A DNA stretch of 11,941 nucleotides from Spirochaetota bacterium (GTDB lineage: Bacteria > Spirochaetota > Leptospiria > Turneriellales > Turneriellaceae): contig CAUJII010000084.1 in the NCBI GenBank assembly GCA_963205035.1, forward strand, positions 1 to 11,941, in the 5' to 3' direction. Shown here in pieces: positions 5,937 through 11,941 of this stretch. The notes beneath the pieces were generated by a model that saw nothing but the letters and a program-made list of their open reading frames with translations, ran no database searches and was not told where the DNA came from. The translations under genes were made by a program, and so were the position numbers. Every line of letters begins with the position of its first letter. Within the stretch, counting starts at the first letter, position 1.

Positions 5937-8089
5937 TGCATATTTTAGGATCCATAATCTACAACTTAACACTCGCGACATCGCTTTATGCAGTCCTTAT
6001 GGCGGTGGGGCATATCCGTCAAAAGGGGAATGGACGTTTTTTAACGCAAGCGCGTTCTGCAATCGAGTTGACACTCATTTCAGTCGCGATTTGTGTCGCA
6101 CTGCTGCTCTACATGCTCGTCACTGCAGATTTCTCGATGGTGTATGTCGCCGAACACGTCAATTTACAGCTTCCCATTTTTTATCGCCTCACTTCGATCT
6201 GGGCGGGACAAGCAGGCTCGATGCTCTGGTGGAATTTCCTCATGCTCTTTTTTACATGGATTGCAATTCGGCACATCCGCAAAGCCGAGCCTTCTCTCGA
6301 AGCGTGGATGATCATAATCCTCATGACGCTTGCAGCGTTCTTCACGGCGATCGGTTGCTTTGCGCCTTCGTCTGATCCCTTCCGTGTTTTTCAAGACGGC
6401 GAAAAGCTCTTCGCACATTCTGACGGTAGAGGACTCAATCCGCTCTTGCAGCATTGGGCGATGATTATCCATCCGCCGATTCTCTATTTTGGCTACGTTT
6501 CTTTTTCCATCCCCTTTGCTATTGCGATGGCAGCCCTTCTCAACAATAAGGTTTCTTGGCCCTCTAAAACAAAAGCGGTAGAAAGTACCGGGGTAAATCC
6601 CACAAATTGGATTAAGCATGTTCGCCGCTGGACTCTTTTCAGTTGGTTTTTCTTGGGCATGGGAATCATGCTCGGCGGCAAGTGGGCATACGAGGAGCTG
6701 GGCTGGGGCGGCTATTGGGCGTGGGATCCTGTTGAGAACGCCTCGCTCATGCCATGGCTCACGGCGACGGCGTTTCTCCACTCGATCATCGTGCAAGAAC
6801 GCCGTGGAATGCTCAAAGTTTGGAACATGGTCTTGGTTTCGATTTCATTCATCATGACGGTCATCGGCACGGCACTCACGCGCTCGGGGGTTGTGCAATC
6901 AGTCCACGCATTCGCACAATCGAACTTGGGGTGGTTCTTTTTCGGCTTTCTCGTGGTCACCATTGTCTTTTGTACTTACGCCATCGTTTCTCGCTACGGC
7001 CACTTGAAATCGGCGCATCCCATTGAGTCGCTGATGAGCCGCGAAGTCGGTTTCCTCTTTAATAACGTTCTTCTTCTTTCGTCGCTTTTCATCGTCTTTT
7101 TTGGAACGATGTACCCCACGATCAGCGAAGGGCTTGCGGGCCAACGCGAGTCTGTCACCGCCGAATGGTTCAACAAATTTATGGGGCCGATGGGAATTCT
7201 CATCCTGATTCTGACAGGCTTGGGTCCACTCCTCGCTTGGCGCAAGACTTCGTGGAAATCGCTCCGCCGCAACTTGCGCCTGCCGCTTGCTATGGCACTT
7301 CTCGTTTGGGCCGCGGTGTATTTTATTGCAATCAAAGACCATGAATGGACACTCGGGGTTATACTCGCATGGATTACGTTTGGCGTTTCGGCTTTTGTCA
7401 TCACCGGTGTTTTAGAAGAGTGGCTGCGTGCGGCTTTGGCCCGTCGCAACTATACGGGAGAATTTATTCTCATCGCTTTGCCGCTTGTGCTCTTTCAAAA
7501 CAAACGGCGTTTCTTGGGATATATGGTCCACATCGCAATGGCAATCCTTTTCGCGGGTTTTTCCGGACTGGCTTTTTCGACAGAAGGCAGGCTTATGTTG
7601 AATCCGGGCGAAGCGCAGACCTTTGCAGGCTACACTATCCACGTCGAAAAATTTGAAAACAAACCGATGCCCGAAGGCTCGGGAATATCAGCCGATGGAA
7701 CGCATACTATGGCTCCACTTTACATGACGAAACTTGCGACAATCGCTGTATACAAAGACAATAAACTTTTGGGCCGCGACACGACGGAGATACGCACTTA
7801 TCCCATGTACAATTTCATGGCGGGAGAATTCTCGGCCCCACAAAACACTTCAGAGCCGGCGATTATTTCAACGCTTTTCCGCGACGTGTATTTGCAGTTG
7901 GGCGGCGACGAAAAGGGCAAACTCATTTTGCAAGTGTGGGTAAACCCGCTTGTTAAGTGGGTCTGGGGAGGCTTTGCCTTCTTTGTCATCATGGGGCTCT
8001 TATTGCTCTTACCCATCGGCGAGAAAAAAATTATCTCCTTGGGATTTTTGCGCCTTTCGGTCGAGCCGCAGCCGCGTACGAACCCTTAA
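5936..8089 (+). CDS. ccmF: Cytochrome c haem lyase CcmF
   Basis: CcmF is a polytopic inner-membrane protein that attaches haem to apocytochrome c on the periplasmic side (system I). The product is 717 aa, slightly longer than the usual 640-690. The tryptophan-rich WWD signature is at 257-270 (WGGYWAWDPVENAS). Four histidines sit in the family's conserved settings: His179 (IIHPPILYFGY), His282 (AFLHSII), His324 (SVHAFA) and His532 (GYMVHIAM). Other CcmF marks are GLNPLLQ at 166 and the soluble C-terminal region FAGYTIHVEKFENK followed by a last helix after NPLVKWVWGG. The extra length includes an insert near 205-225 before the WWD region. No other ccm gene and no CXXCH cytochrome is in the window, so partners must lie elsewhere. 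It forms an operon with the genes on both sides. Confidence 0.95.
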   Translation: MHILGSIIYNLTLATSLYAVLMAVGHIRQKGNGRFLTQARSAIELTLISVAICVALLLYMLVTADFSMVYVAEHVNLQLPIFYRLTSIWAGQAGSMLWWNFLMLFFTWIAIRHIRKAEPSLEAWMIIILMTLAAFFTAIGCFAPSSDPFRVFQDGEKLFAHSDGRGLNPLLQHWAMIIHPPILYFGYVSFSIPFAIAMAALLNNKVSWPSKTKAVESTGVNPTNWIKHVRRWTLFSWFFLGMGIMLGGKWAYEELGWGGYWAWDPVENASLMPWLTATAFLHSIIVQERRGMLKVWNMVLVSISFIMTVIGTALTRSGVVQSVHAFAQSNLGWFFFGFLVVTIVFCTYAIVSRYGHLKSAHPIESLMSREVGFLFNNVLLLSSLFIVFFGTMYPTISEGLAGQRESVTAEWFNKFMGPMGILILILTGLGPLLAWRKTSWKSLRRNLRLPLAMALLVWAAVYFIAIKDHEWTLGVILAWITFGVSAFVITGVLEEWLRAALARRNYTGEFILIALPLVLFQNKRRFLGYMVHIAMAILFAGFSGLAFSTEGRLMLNPGEAQTFAGYTIHVEKFENKPMPEGSGISADGTHTMAPLYMTKLATIAVYKDNKLLGRDTTEIRTYPMYNFMAGEFSAPQNTSEPAIISTLFRDVYLQLGGDEKGKLILQVWVNPLVKWVWGGFAFFVIMGLLLLLPIGEKKIISLGFLRLSVEPQPRTNP

Positions 8090-8090
8090 T

Positions 8091-9131
8091 ATGCTCTACC
8101 GTCCCCTCGGAAATAGCGGTCTGGAAGTCAGCGCGCTTTGCTTGGGGACGATGACGTGGGGCGAGCAAAACACCGAAGCGGAAGCATTCGAGCAGATGGA
8201 TTATGCTCTCTCTCAGGGCATCAATTTTTTCGATACTGCGGAGATGTACCCTATCCCCGCATCGGCTTCGACGTACACCGCGACGGAAACGATTCTGGGG
8301 GACTGGTTTTCTAAAAGAAAAATCCGCAAAAAAATAATTCTTGCAACCAAGGTGGGAGGAAACGGCGTCCAGTGGATGCACGGCGGGACGGATATCAACC
8401 GAGTAACTATTACAGCAAGCGTCGAAGGATCGCTTAAACGCCTCAAGACAGACTACATCGATCTCTACCAACTCCATTGGCCTAACCGAGGGAGTTATCA
8501 CTTTGGTCAGCTTTGGAACTACAAAATTAAGAAGTCTTCAAACGAACACGAGAGAGAAAATTTTATCGAGGTTCTCGAAACGTTGCAAAGCCTCATCACA
8601 CAAGGAAAAATTCGGTACATCGGCCTCTCGAACGAAACCGCGTGGGGCACGATGCAATACCTCAACCTCGCACAGACGCGAGCCCTTCCCCGCATACAAT
8701 CGATCCAAAACGAATACAACCTACTCTATCGCTTGCACGAAGGCGACATGATGGAAATTTCACTGCGTGAAAATGTGGGACTTCTCGCGTGGTCGCCTTT
8801 GGCCGCAGGACTCCTCACGGGAAAATATGCGCAGGGTGCGCGGCCAAAGAATACCCGCTGGGCGAACCAAAAGAAATTCAACCAACGCGACACTCCGCAA
8901 GCGCATGCAGCGGTAGATCGCTACATAAAAATTGCGCGTGAGCACAACATGAGCCCCGCCCAATTATCGTTGGCTTTTGTCCTTTCGCGGCCCTTCGTCA
9001 CAAGTGCGATAATCGGCGCGACATCGATGGAGCAGCTTCGCGAAAACATCGGCTCCATCGACAAGGTACTTTCGCAGAGCGCGGCACACGAAATCGCCGC
9101 CGTCTGGCGCGATTTTCCCATGCCGTTTTGA
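8091..9131 (+). CDS. tas: Aldo/keto reductase, Tas-like
   Basis: This is an NADPH-dependent oxidoreductase of the aldo/keto reductase superfamily, cytoplasmic. From the ATG at 8091 it is 346 aa, the same length as E. coli Tas. The frame is open further upstream to 7950 but that part lies within ccmF in another frame. The catalytic tetrad is visible: Asp48 and Tyr53 (NFFDTAEMYP), Lys87 (ATKVGG) and His129 (YQLHWPNR). The cofactor region is present near the end (SAIIGATSMEQLREN). The PIPASASTYTATE segment after the catalytic Tyr is typical of the Tas group. It starts one base after the ccmF stop and has no Shine-Dalgarno of its own, so it is probably translated by coupling. Its substrate cannot be inferred. 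Confidence 0.93.
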   Translation: MLYRPLGNSGLEVSALCLGTMTWGEQNTEAEAFEQMDYALSQGINFFDTAEMYPIPASASTYTATETILGDWFSKRKIRKKIILATKVGGNGVQWMHGGTDINRVTITASVEGSLKRLKTDYIDLYQLHWPNRGSYHFGQLWNYKIKKSSNEHERENFIEVLETLQSLITQGKIRYIGLSNETAWGTMQYLNLAQTRALPRIQSIQNEYNLLYRLHEGDMMEISLRENVGLLAWSPLAAGLLTGKYAQGARPKNTRWANQKKFNQRDTPQAHAAVDRYIKIAREHNMSPAQLSLAFVLSRPFVTSAIIGATSMEQLRENIGSIDKVLSQSAAHEIAAVWRDFPMPF

Positions 9132-9143
9132 GATACCCGCCAT

Positions 9144-9590
9144 TTAGCGACACAAAAGAGAATCCGCAGCGAATTTCCCGCCTCCATTGAGAATAAGTGC
9201 CGTGACGATTCCTAGAGCGAGCAGAAAAAACTCAATCCCTTCGCCTTTGGCAGAACCGTGCCAATTCATGAAAAAACCATTCGGTAGATGGACCTTGAGC
9301 ATGGCCCCCAGCATGACGCACCCGACCATGGCTGCAGCAACGCGCGTCCCGAAGCCGGTAAAGAGCATGAAGCTACCCAAGAACTCGAATGCAATAACAA
9401 GAAGCGCGACAATTGAAGGTAGCCCGCTGCCCGTTAAGTAGCCCATTGTCCCTTTGATGCCGCCACCTCCAAACCAACCAAAAACCTTTTGCGCTGCATG
9501 GGGAAAAATCATTACCGCAAGTGTAATGCGTAAAACCAGACCTGTCCAATCCCCGCTGGTCGCAACAACGCGATGCATAAAATCCATCAT
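9144..9590 (-). CDS. DoxX-family membrane protein
   Basis: The product is 148 aa with four hydrophobic segments (about 16-32, 59-79, 83-100, 117-137). The motif MIFPHAAQKVFGWFGGGG at 27-44 is characteristic of the DoxX family of small inner-membrane proteins, some of which are linked to thiol or oxidative stress. The role here is not known. AAGGAG (9596-9601) stands five bases before the first ATG and eight before the second ATG (9585-9587). The second may be the real start. It is convergent with the tas gene, leaving only 12 bp between their stops. It has its own promoter upstream. Confidence 0.92.
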   Translation of the reverse strand: MMDFMHRVVATSGDWTGLVLRITLAVMIFPHAAQKVFGWFGGGGIKGTMGYLTGSGLPSIVALLVIAFEFLGSFMLFTGFGTRVAAAMVGCVMLGAMLKVHLPNGFFMNWHGSAKGEGIEFFLLALGIVTALILNGGGKFAADSLLCR

Positions 9591-9659
9591 AAAAGCTCCT
9601 TCTTAATTTCGTTTGAGGTAGTACCAAAAGCAACAAGGTCTTTTAGGTTCCTCAAGTAG

Positions 9660-9688
9660 ATTTTACACAAATTCTGTGATGCCGTCAA
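9660..9688 (-). promoter_or_regulatory. Sigma-70-type promoter for the DoxX gene
   Basis: On the minus strand TTGACG (9683-9688) and TAAAAT (9660-9665) are separated by exactly 17 bp, each with five of six consensus bases. The start of transcription would fall near 9653, giving a leader of about 60 nt before the AAGGAG of the DoxX gene. Two weak inverted repeats flank it. TTGAGG (9613-9618) pairs with CCTCAA (9650-9655) in the leader, and CAACAAT (9686-9692) pairs with ATTGCTG (9699-9705) at the -35 box. Either could be an operator, but both are short. Confidence 0.65.
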
Positions 9689-9733
9689 CAATAGAGAAAT
9701 TGCTGTCGCAGTTCACCTTAAGAAACGCATTGA

Positions 9734-10135
9734 CTACGGCGCCAATAAGCGAGCCACCTGAGCATCGTCATCGGCCAGAGTAAAAAATGATTTGAGCTTT
9801 GTCACTTCGAGAATGTGCATGACCATCGGGCGTATACGCGTAAAGACGACCCGAGCGTTTGGATGCTTACGACTTGCAAGAACGAAATTGACGAGCGCTC
9901 CAATACCCGACGAGTCGATCGCTTCTAACTCTTCTAAGTCGAAAGCAACACGGAGACGCTCGCTGGTCAAGAGCGGTTCGAGTTCTTGGCGAATTTGGCG
10001 CGCATTGAAGAGATTCAGCGTGCCGCTAAGGAATGCGACAGTGTAGCCTTTTTCGGGCAACTCTTTCAGGAAGAGTTTACAGCGGTCTGTGCTCACGAGT
10101 GTCTTGTCACATGTGGAGCACCCCCTGTCTCGCAC
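9734..10135 (-). CDS. STAS-domain anti-sigma-factor antagonist
   Basis: The product is 133 aa from a GTG at 10133-10135. A GTG at codon 14 (10094-10096) would give a more typical 120-aa protein, and neither has a clear Shine-Dalgarno. The STAS fold runs from about residue 31 (YTVAFLSGTLNLFNARQIRQ). It includes LEAIDSSGIGALVNF, where Ser76 matches the serine that the partner anti-sigma kinase phosphorylates in SpoIIAA-type proteins. In partner-switching systems the unphosphorylated form binds the kinase and frees the sigma factor. No anti-sigma kinase, PP2C phosphatase or sigma factor is in the window, so the partners are unknown. The N-terminal extension has CSTC plus another Cys, but this may be untranslated. 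It follows the small RHH-like gene by 33 bp, probably in one transcript. Confidence 0.9.
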   Translation of the reverse strand: MRDRGCSTCDKTLVSTDRCKLFLKELPEKGYTVAFLSGTLNLFNARQIRQELEPLLTSERLRVAFDLEELEAIDSSGIGALVNFVLASRKHPNARVVFTRIRPMVMHILEVTKLKSFFTLADDDAQVARLLAP

Positions 10136-10162
10136 TTTTTCGCTTGGAGGGCGATCCGCAGT

Positions 10163-10174
10163 GAATAGTTACTC
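10163..10174 (-). repeat. 12-bp repeat GAGTAACTATTC, copy 1
   Basis: The minus strand reads GAGTAACTATTC exactly. It covers the last codon and the TAA stop of the 158-aa gene and runs into the gap before the STAS gene. Confidence 0.8.
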
Positions 10175-10645
10175 TTGAATCGTGTTTTGGAGATGCGCCA
10201 GTGCTTCTTCCCATGGCGGTGGAGAATTCTCATCTTTCTCGTCCACATGCCAGAAGGTAATACTTTCCTCAGTGAGGCCCGCCTGAGTATCCCAGATTTC
10301 CGCACTTGCAGAATAGTTACTCTCAAAGAACCGACGGATTGCCCGCCGAGCGGGTTTTTGCCAGAGTAAAATAAGCCCATATACTAAAGACGAAACGCTC
10401 ACGCGCAACACGGACGCGAAATAATGGAATGTATCGTACTCCGCTGCGGAAAACCGTACAGTTCTTACCAAAAACTTTATTCCTGGCTGCCTGTTATACC
10501 GCCGCGTCACCTCACGCCGCATTTGCTTGCGCATCTGGACACGTAGGTATCTTTCCGCAAACCGTCGGATTTCCTTATGGTGGCTCTGCCAGACAGCCAT
10601 TTCTTTCTCAGGCAAACTAATGCTCGTCACTAATGGTCTTTTCAT
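10169..10645 (-). CDS. Small basic protein, RHH-like, possibly DUF1564
   Basis: The product is 158 aa, strongly basic in its first 110 residues, with no signal peptide or membrane segment. Residues about 58-95 (VRTVRFSAAEYDTF, then LRVSVSSLVYGLIL) look like a strand followed by two helices, the layout of ribbon-helix-helix DNA-binding proteins. The overall plan also recalls DUF1564, a family described from Leptospira: an N-terminal LPEKEM-type strand, a helix of Arg-rich character, then an RxVRF strand and an SVSSL helix. Both matches are by eye and uncertain. The C-terminus is acidic. AAGGAG (10650-10655) four bases before the ATG fixes the start. The STAS gene lies downstream. A regulatory role is a reasonable guess but not shown. 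Confidence 0.78.
   Translation of the reverse strand: MKRPLVTSISLPEKEMAVWQSHHKEIRRFAERYLRVQMRKQMRREVTRRYNRQPGIKFLVRTVRFSAAEYDTFHYFASVLRVSVSSLVYGLILLWQKPARRAIRRFFESNYSASAEIWDTQAGLTEESITFWHVDEKDENSPPPWEEALAHLQNTIQE
10311..10322 (-). repeat. 12-bp repeat GAGTAACTATTC, copy 2
   Basis: An exact copy on the minus strand lies inside the 158-aa gene, where it encodes part of ESNYS. It shares the longer form AGAGTAACTATTC with copies 1 and 4. Confidence 0.8.
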
Positions 10646-10838
10646 TTTGCTCCTTGAGGCTCGGCTATCCGTAGTTGTTGGATTGCCCCTCTACTATTTA
10701 AATACCCAGAAACCGTGTTTTTTTCTCATATTTTCAGAAAAAAGTACAAATTTTGGAAAAAAATGATAGAATCGGTGTAATTTCCACCATTGGCCACGTT
10801 TTTTGCGCGAGCGAATAGTTACTCGCACAGACAGCAAA
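10646..10838. other. AT-rich intergenic region with phased A/T tracts
   Basis: This 193-bp gap lies downstream of the fibronectin-like lipoprotein gene and upstream of the 158-aa gene, both on the minus strand. Between about 10718 and 10763 five A or T tracts (centred near 10721, 10732, 10740, 10751 and 10760) recur roughly every helical turn, which predicts intrinsic bending. A TATTTAAATAGT segment (minus strand, 10693-10704) could serve as a -10 box for the 158-aa gene, but no matching -35 is seen. No reading frame or RNA gene is apparent. Copy 3 of the 12-bp repeat lies at its right end. Confidence 0.5.
10813..10824 (-). repeat. 12-bp repeat GAGTAACTATTC, copy 3
   Basis: This exact copy is 14 bp beyond the stop of the fibronectin-like lipoprotein gene. 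Its flanks extend the palindrome to GCGAGTAACTATTCGC (10811-10826). As RNA this could fold into a 6-bp stem with one G-U pair and the loop AACU. No T run follows, so it is not a standard terminator. Confidence 0.8.
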
Positions 10839-11264
10839 TTACGGCAAATTCACGGTCTGCAGATTCGAATCGGTAACCGCAGACTCGCGAAAACCGTCGA
10901 AACCCGTAACGACGAGGGTCAGCGGCCCACGGTACGCGGCTGAAACATAGAACTTCCGCTCAGAAGTTGAGGGGATGAGCATTTCAATAAATGACGCGTT
11001 GTAATAGACTTTCGGCGGGGTCTCATAAAAGTACACAAAATACGTCGCCACCTCCTGTCCGGTGTCGGGGTCGATAGACGCAGTGAATTCAAACTTGCGT
11101 TCGGGGGCAGTGAAGGTAATTATAGGGACTGTCGGTGCACTTCCGCCTGCAATTTTATCGGTTCCGCTATAGAAATCTTCGCTGACCGGCTCACCCATAG
11201 CACACGCGTGGACGCACAGGAGGGTAAATCCCAAAAAGAGAGTAACTATTCGCTTAGCGCGCAT
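10839..11264 (-). CDS. Putative lipoprotein with fibronectin-III-like domain
   Basis: The product is 141 aa from the ATG at 11262-11264. The frame is open to 11348, but only this start gives a signal peptide (MRAKRIVTLFLGFTLLCVHA) followed by Cys21 in a loose lipobox (VHAC). The mature part reads as a beta-sandwich. A strand near 55-63 is followed by DPDTGQEVATYFVYFY (66-80), then FYVSAAYRGPLTLVVTGFDGFRESAVTDSN (105-134). This resembles a fibronectin type III module, including the GFDGFRES..SN ending. It is likely a surface or periplasmic lipoprotein of unknown function. The start overlaps the upstream lipoprotein gene by 11 bp, so the two are co-transcribed. No good Shine-Dalgarno is seen. 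Confidence 0.85.
   Translation of the reverse strand: MRAKRIVTLFLGFTLLCVHACAMGEPVSEDFYSGTDKIAGGSAPTVPIITFTAPERKFEFTASIDPDTGQEVATYFVYFYETPPKVYYNASFIEMLIPSTSERKFYVSAAYRGPLTLVVTGFDGFRESAVTDSNLQTVNLP
11240..11251 (+). repeat. 12-bp repeat GAGTAACTATTC, copy 4 (inverted)
   Basis: This exact copy is on the plus strand, so it is opposite to copies 1-3. It lies in the signal-peptide codons of the fibronectin-like lipoprotein (encoding RIVT). With its flank it shares GAGTAACTATTCGCT with copy 3. Confidence 0.8.
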
Positions 11265-11778
11265 TTTTCGGTTTTTGTGGTAGCTCCAACGGGGGCGGCG
11301 CATCAGGTTGAGCGTCAGAGTTCTCCTCCTGCGCCTTTTTCGTGGCAAAATACCGCTGAGACTGGGTTAGGTACACATTCACGCGGTAGTTATAGCGGAT
11401 TGCTTCCTCATTTGCATTGAGACCCGCTTGCAAGAGGAGTTCCTCCGCTTCTTTGTAACGGCCTTGCAGAACAAAGCACACGGCAACGTCGTTTTGCCAA
11501 TAAGCGCGTTGGATGGTTGGAAGGTTCGCAGCATCGACTTTTTGGAGTTCAGTGAGCGCGTCTTCGATCTTGCCTTCGAAGAGAGCATTGAGCGCAAAAC
11601 TCATTTCAGTCACATTCCGGTCGGTAAAGAAAAAGAGTTCCCCCAACTGCTTCGCTTTGCCCGCCTCATTGATATGAGGCGTAGGTAAAATAACAGACAC
11701 AGTGTGGGCTACTCCTGCCGCACATTGCATGAGCGTGAGCAGGAGAAATACCACAAGAAGAAGAGATGCCCAACGCAT
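11254..11778 (-). CDS. Putative TPR-like lipoprotein
   Basis: The product is 174 aa. An N-terminal signal (MRWASLLLVVFLLLTLMQC) ends in a loose lipobox with Cys19, so outer- or inner-membrane anchoring is likely. Residues about 60-84 (FALNALFEGKIEDALTELQKV) and 92-125 (QNDVAVCFVLQGRYKEAEELL) have the helix-turn-helix spacing of TPR units. The C-terminal 25 residues are a Pro- and charge-rich linker (DAPPPLELPQKPKNAR) without predicted structure. It is the first gene of a two-gene unit with the fibronectin-like lipoprotein and is divergent from the thioredoxin-reductase-like gene, 87 bp away. Start ATG 11776-11778 lacks a clear Shine-Dalgarno. Function unknown. Confidence 0.85.
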   Translation of the reverse strand: MRWASLLLVVFLLLTLMQCAAGVAHTVSVILPTPHINEAGKAKQLGELFFFTDRNVTEMSFALNALFEGKIEDALTELQKVDAANLPTIQRAYWQNDVAVCFVLQGRYKEAEELLLQAGLNANEEAIRYNYRVNVYLTQSQRYFATKKAQEENSDAQPDAPPPLELPQKPKNAR

Positions 11779-11807
11779 AGAACCAAAACGGCAGTGCTCA
11801 CGGGAAG

Positions 11808-11828
11808 CAAAGCTAAATTTGAGCTTTG
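11808..11828. promoter_or_regulatory. Inverted repeat in divergent promoter region
   Basis: CAAAGCT (11808-11814) and AGCTTTG (11822-11828) form a perfect 7-bp inverted repeat with a 7-bp AT-rich spacer. It sits midway between the divergent starts at 11778 and 11866. The centre-to-centre distance of 14 bp is not far from one helical turn plus a half-site, so it could be an operator for a dimeric regulator. No known box was recognised. Confidence 0.4.
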
Positions 11829-11865
11829 GTTGCCGGTGTGAGTCGATTTCTCAATAGATTCTCGT

Positions 11866-11941
11866 ATGGAACAAAAACACTTTGATACGATTGTGATTGG
11901 CTCAGGCCCTGCGGGATATACGGCTGCGATTTATGCGGGGC
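11866..11941 (+). CDS. trxB: Thioredoxin-reductase-like flavoprotein, 5' end only
   Basis: Only the first 25 codons are in the window. They read MEQKHFDTIVIGSGPAGYTA then AIYAG. The first strand and the GSGPAGYTAAIYA dinucleotide-binding loop are typical of thioredoxin reductase, which moves electrons from NADPH through FAD to thioredoxin. Related flavoproteins such as AhpF or ferredoxin-NADP reductases of the same fold share this loop, and the CxxC that would settle it lies beyond the edge. No clear Shine-Dalgarno precedes the ATG. Confidence 0.8.
   Translation, partial: MEQKHFDTIVIGSGPAGYTAAIYAG

Noticed and set aside
6164..6796. 210-codon minus-strand frame inside ccmF
   Set aside because: ccmF is certain here. 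The antisense product is Arg/Glu/Pro-rich shadow sequence without domains.
7950..8090. 47-residue N-terminal extension of the aldo/keto reductase
   Set aside because: It lies within ccmF in another frame, and the family starts at MLYRPLGNSGLEVS, which begins at 8091.
10079..10120. CxxC in the STAS N-terminus as a metal or redox site
   Set aside because: It lies before a likely alternative start at codon 14 and may not be translated. STAS antagonists do not use such a motif.

Overview
The window is about 12 kb of gene-dense bacterial chromosome with moderate GC content. It holds thirteen supported coding regions, one of them cut by the right edge, plus a weak hint of another at the left edge. 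The best guess for the source is a spirochaete of the order Leptospirales (Leptospira, Leptonema or Turneriella type). The reasons are the number of lipoproteins, their loose signal-peptidase II sites (SWAC, HAC, MQC beside one ordinary LVAC), and a small protein laid out like the leptospiral DUF1564 family. This placement is inference, because no marker gene settles it.

Positions 1-4795 hold a tightly packed minus-strand operon. In transcription order it encodes a small three-helix membrane protein (GlsB/YeaQ-like), a putative lipoprotein, IspH (last step of the MEP isoprenoid pathway), an exported TPR protein, and a protein whose C-terminal half looks like a CHAT (caspase-like) peptidase with a His/Cys pair. 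Most junctions overlap by a few bases or are a few bases apart. The operon ends at a very strong hairpin, a perfect 28-bp inverted repeat with a 4-nt loop, followed by a T-rich stretch.

Positions 4962-9131 hold a plus-strand operon: an OmpA-like lipoprotein, then a CcmF-type cytochrome c haem lyase joined by TAATG, then a Tas-like aldo/keto reductase one base later. The intergenic stretch 4796-4961 is divergent between this operon and the ispH operon.

Positions 9144-10645 are on the minus strand: a DoxX-family membrane protein with its own near-consensus sigma-70 promoter, a STAS-domain anti-sigma-factor antagonist, and a small basic protein with a ribbon-helix-helix-like stretch. Positions 10646-10838 are an AT-rich, probably curved intergenic region. 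Positions 10839-11778 hold two overlapping lipoprotein genes (TPR-like and fibronectin-III-like). They are divergent from the start of a thioredoxin-reductase-like gene at the right edge.

Two things stand out. One is the TPR/CHAT pair inside an ispH operon. The other is a 12-bp imperfect palindrome, GAGTAACTATTC, present four times without mismatch within 1.1 kb (10163-11251), both inside and outside genes. No insertion sequence, CRISPR array, tRNA or rRNA was seen.
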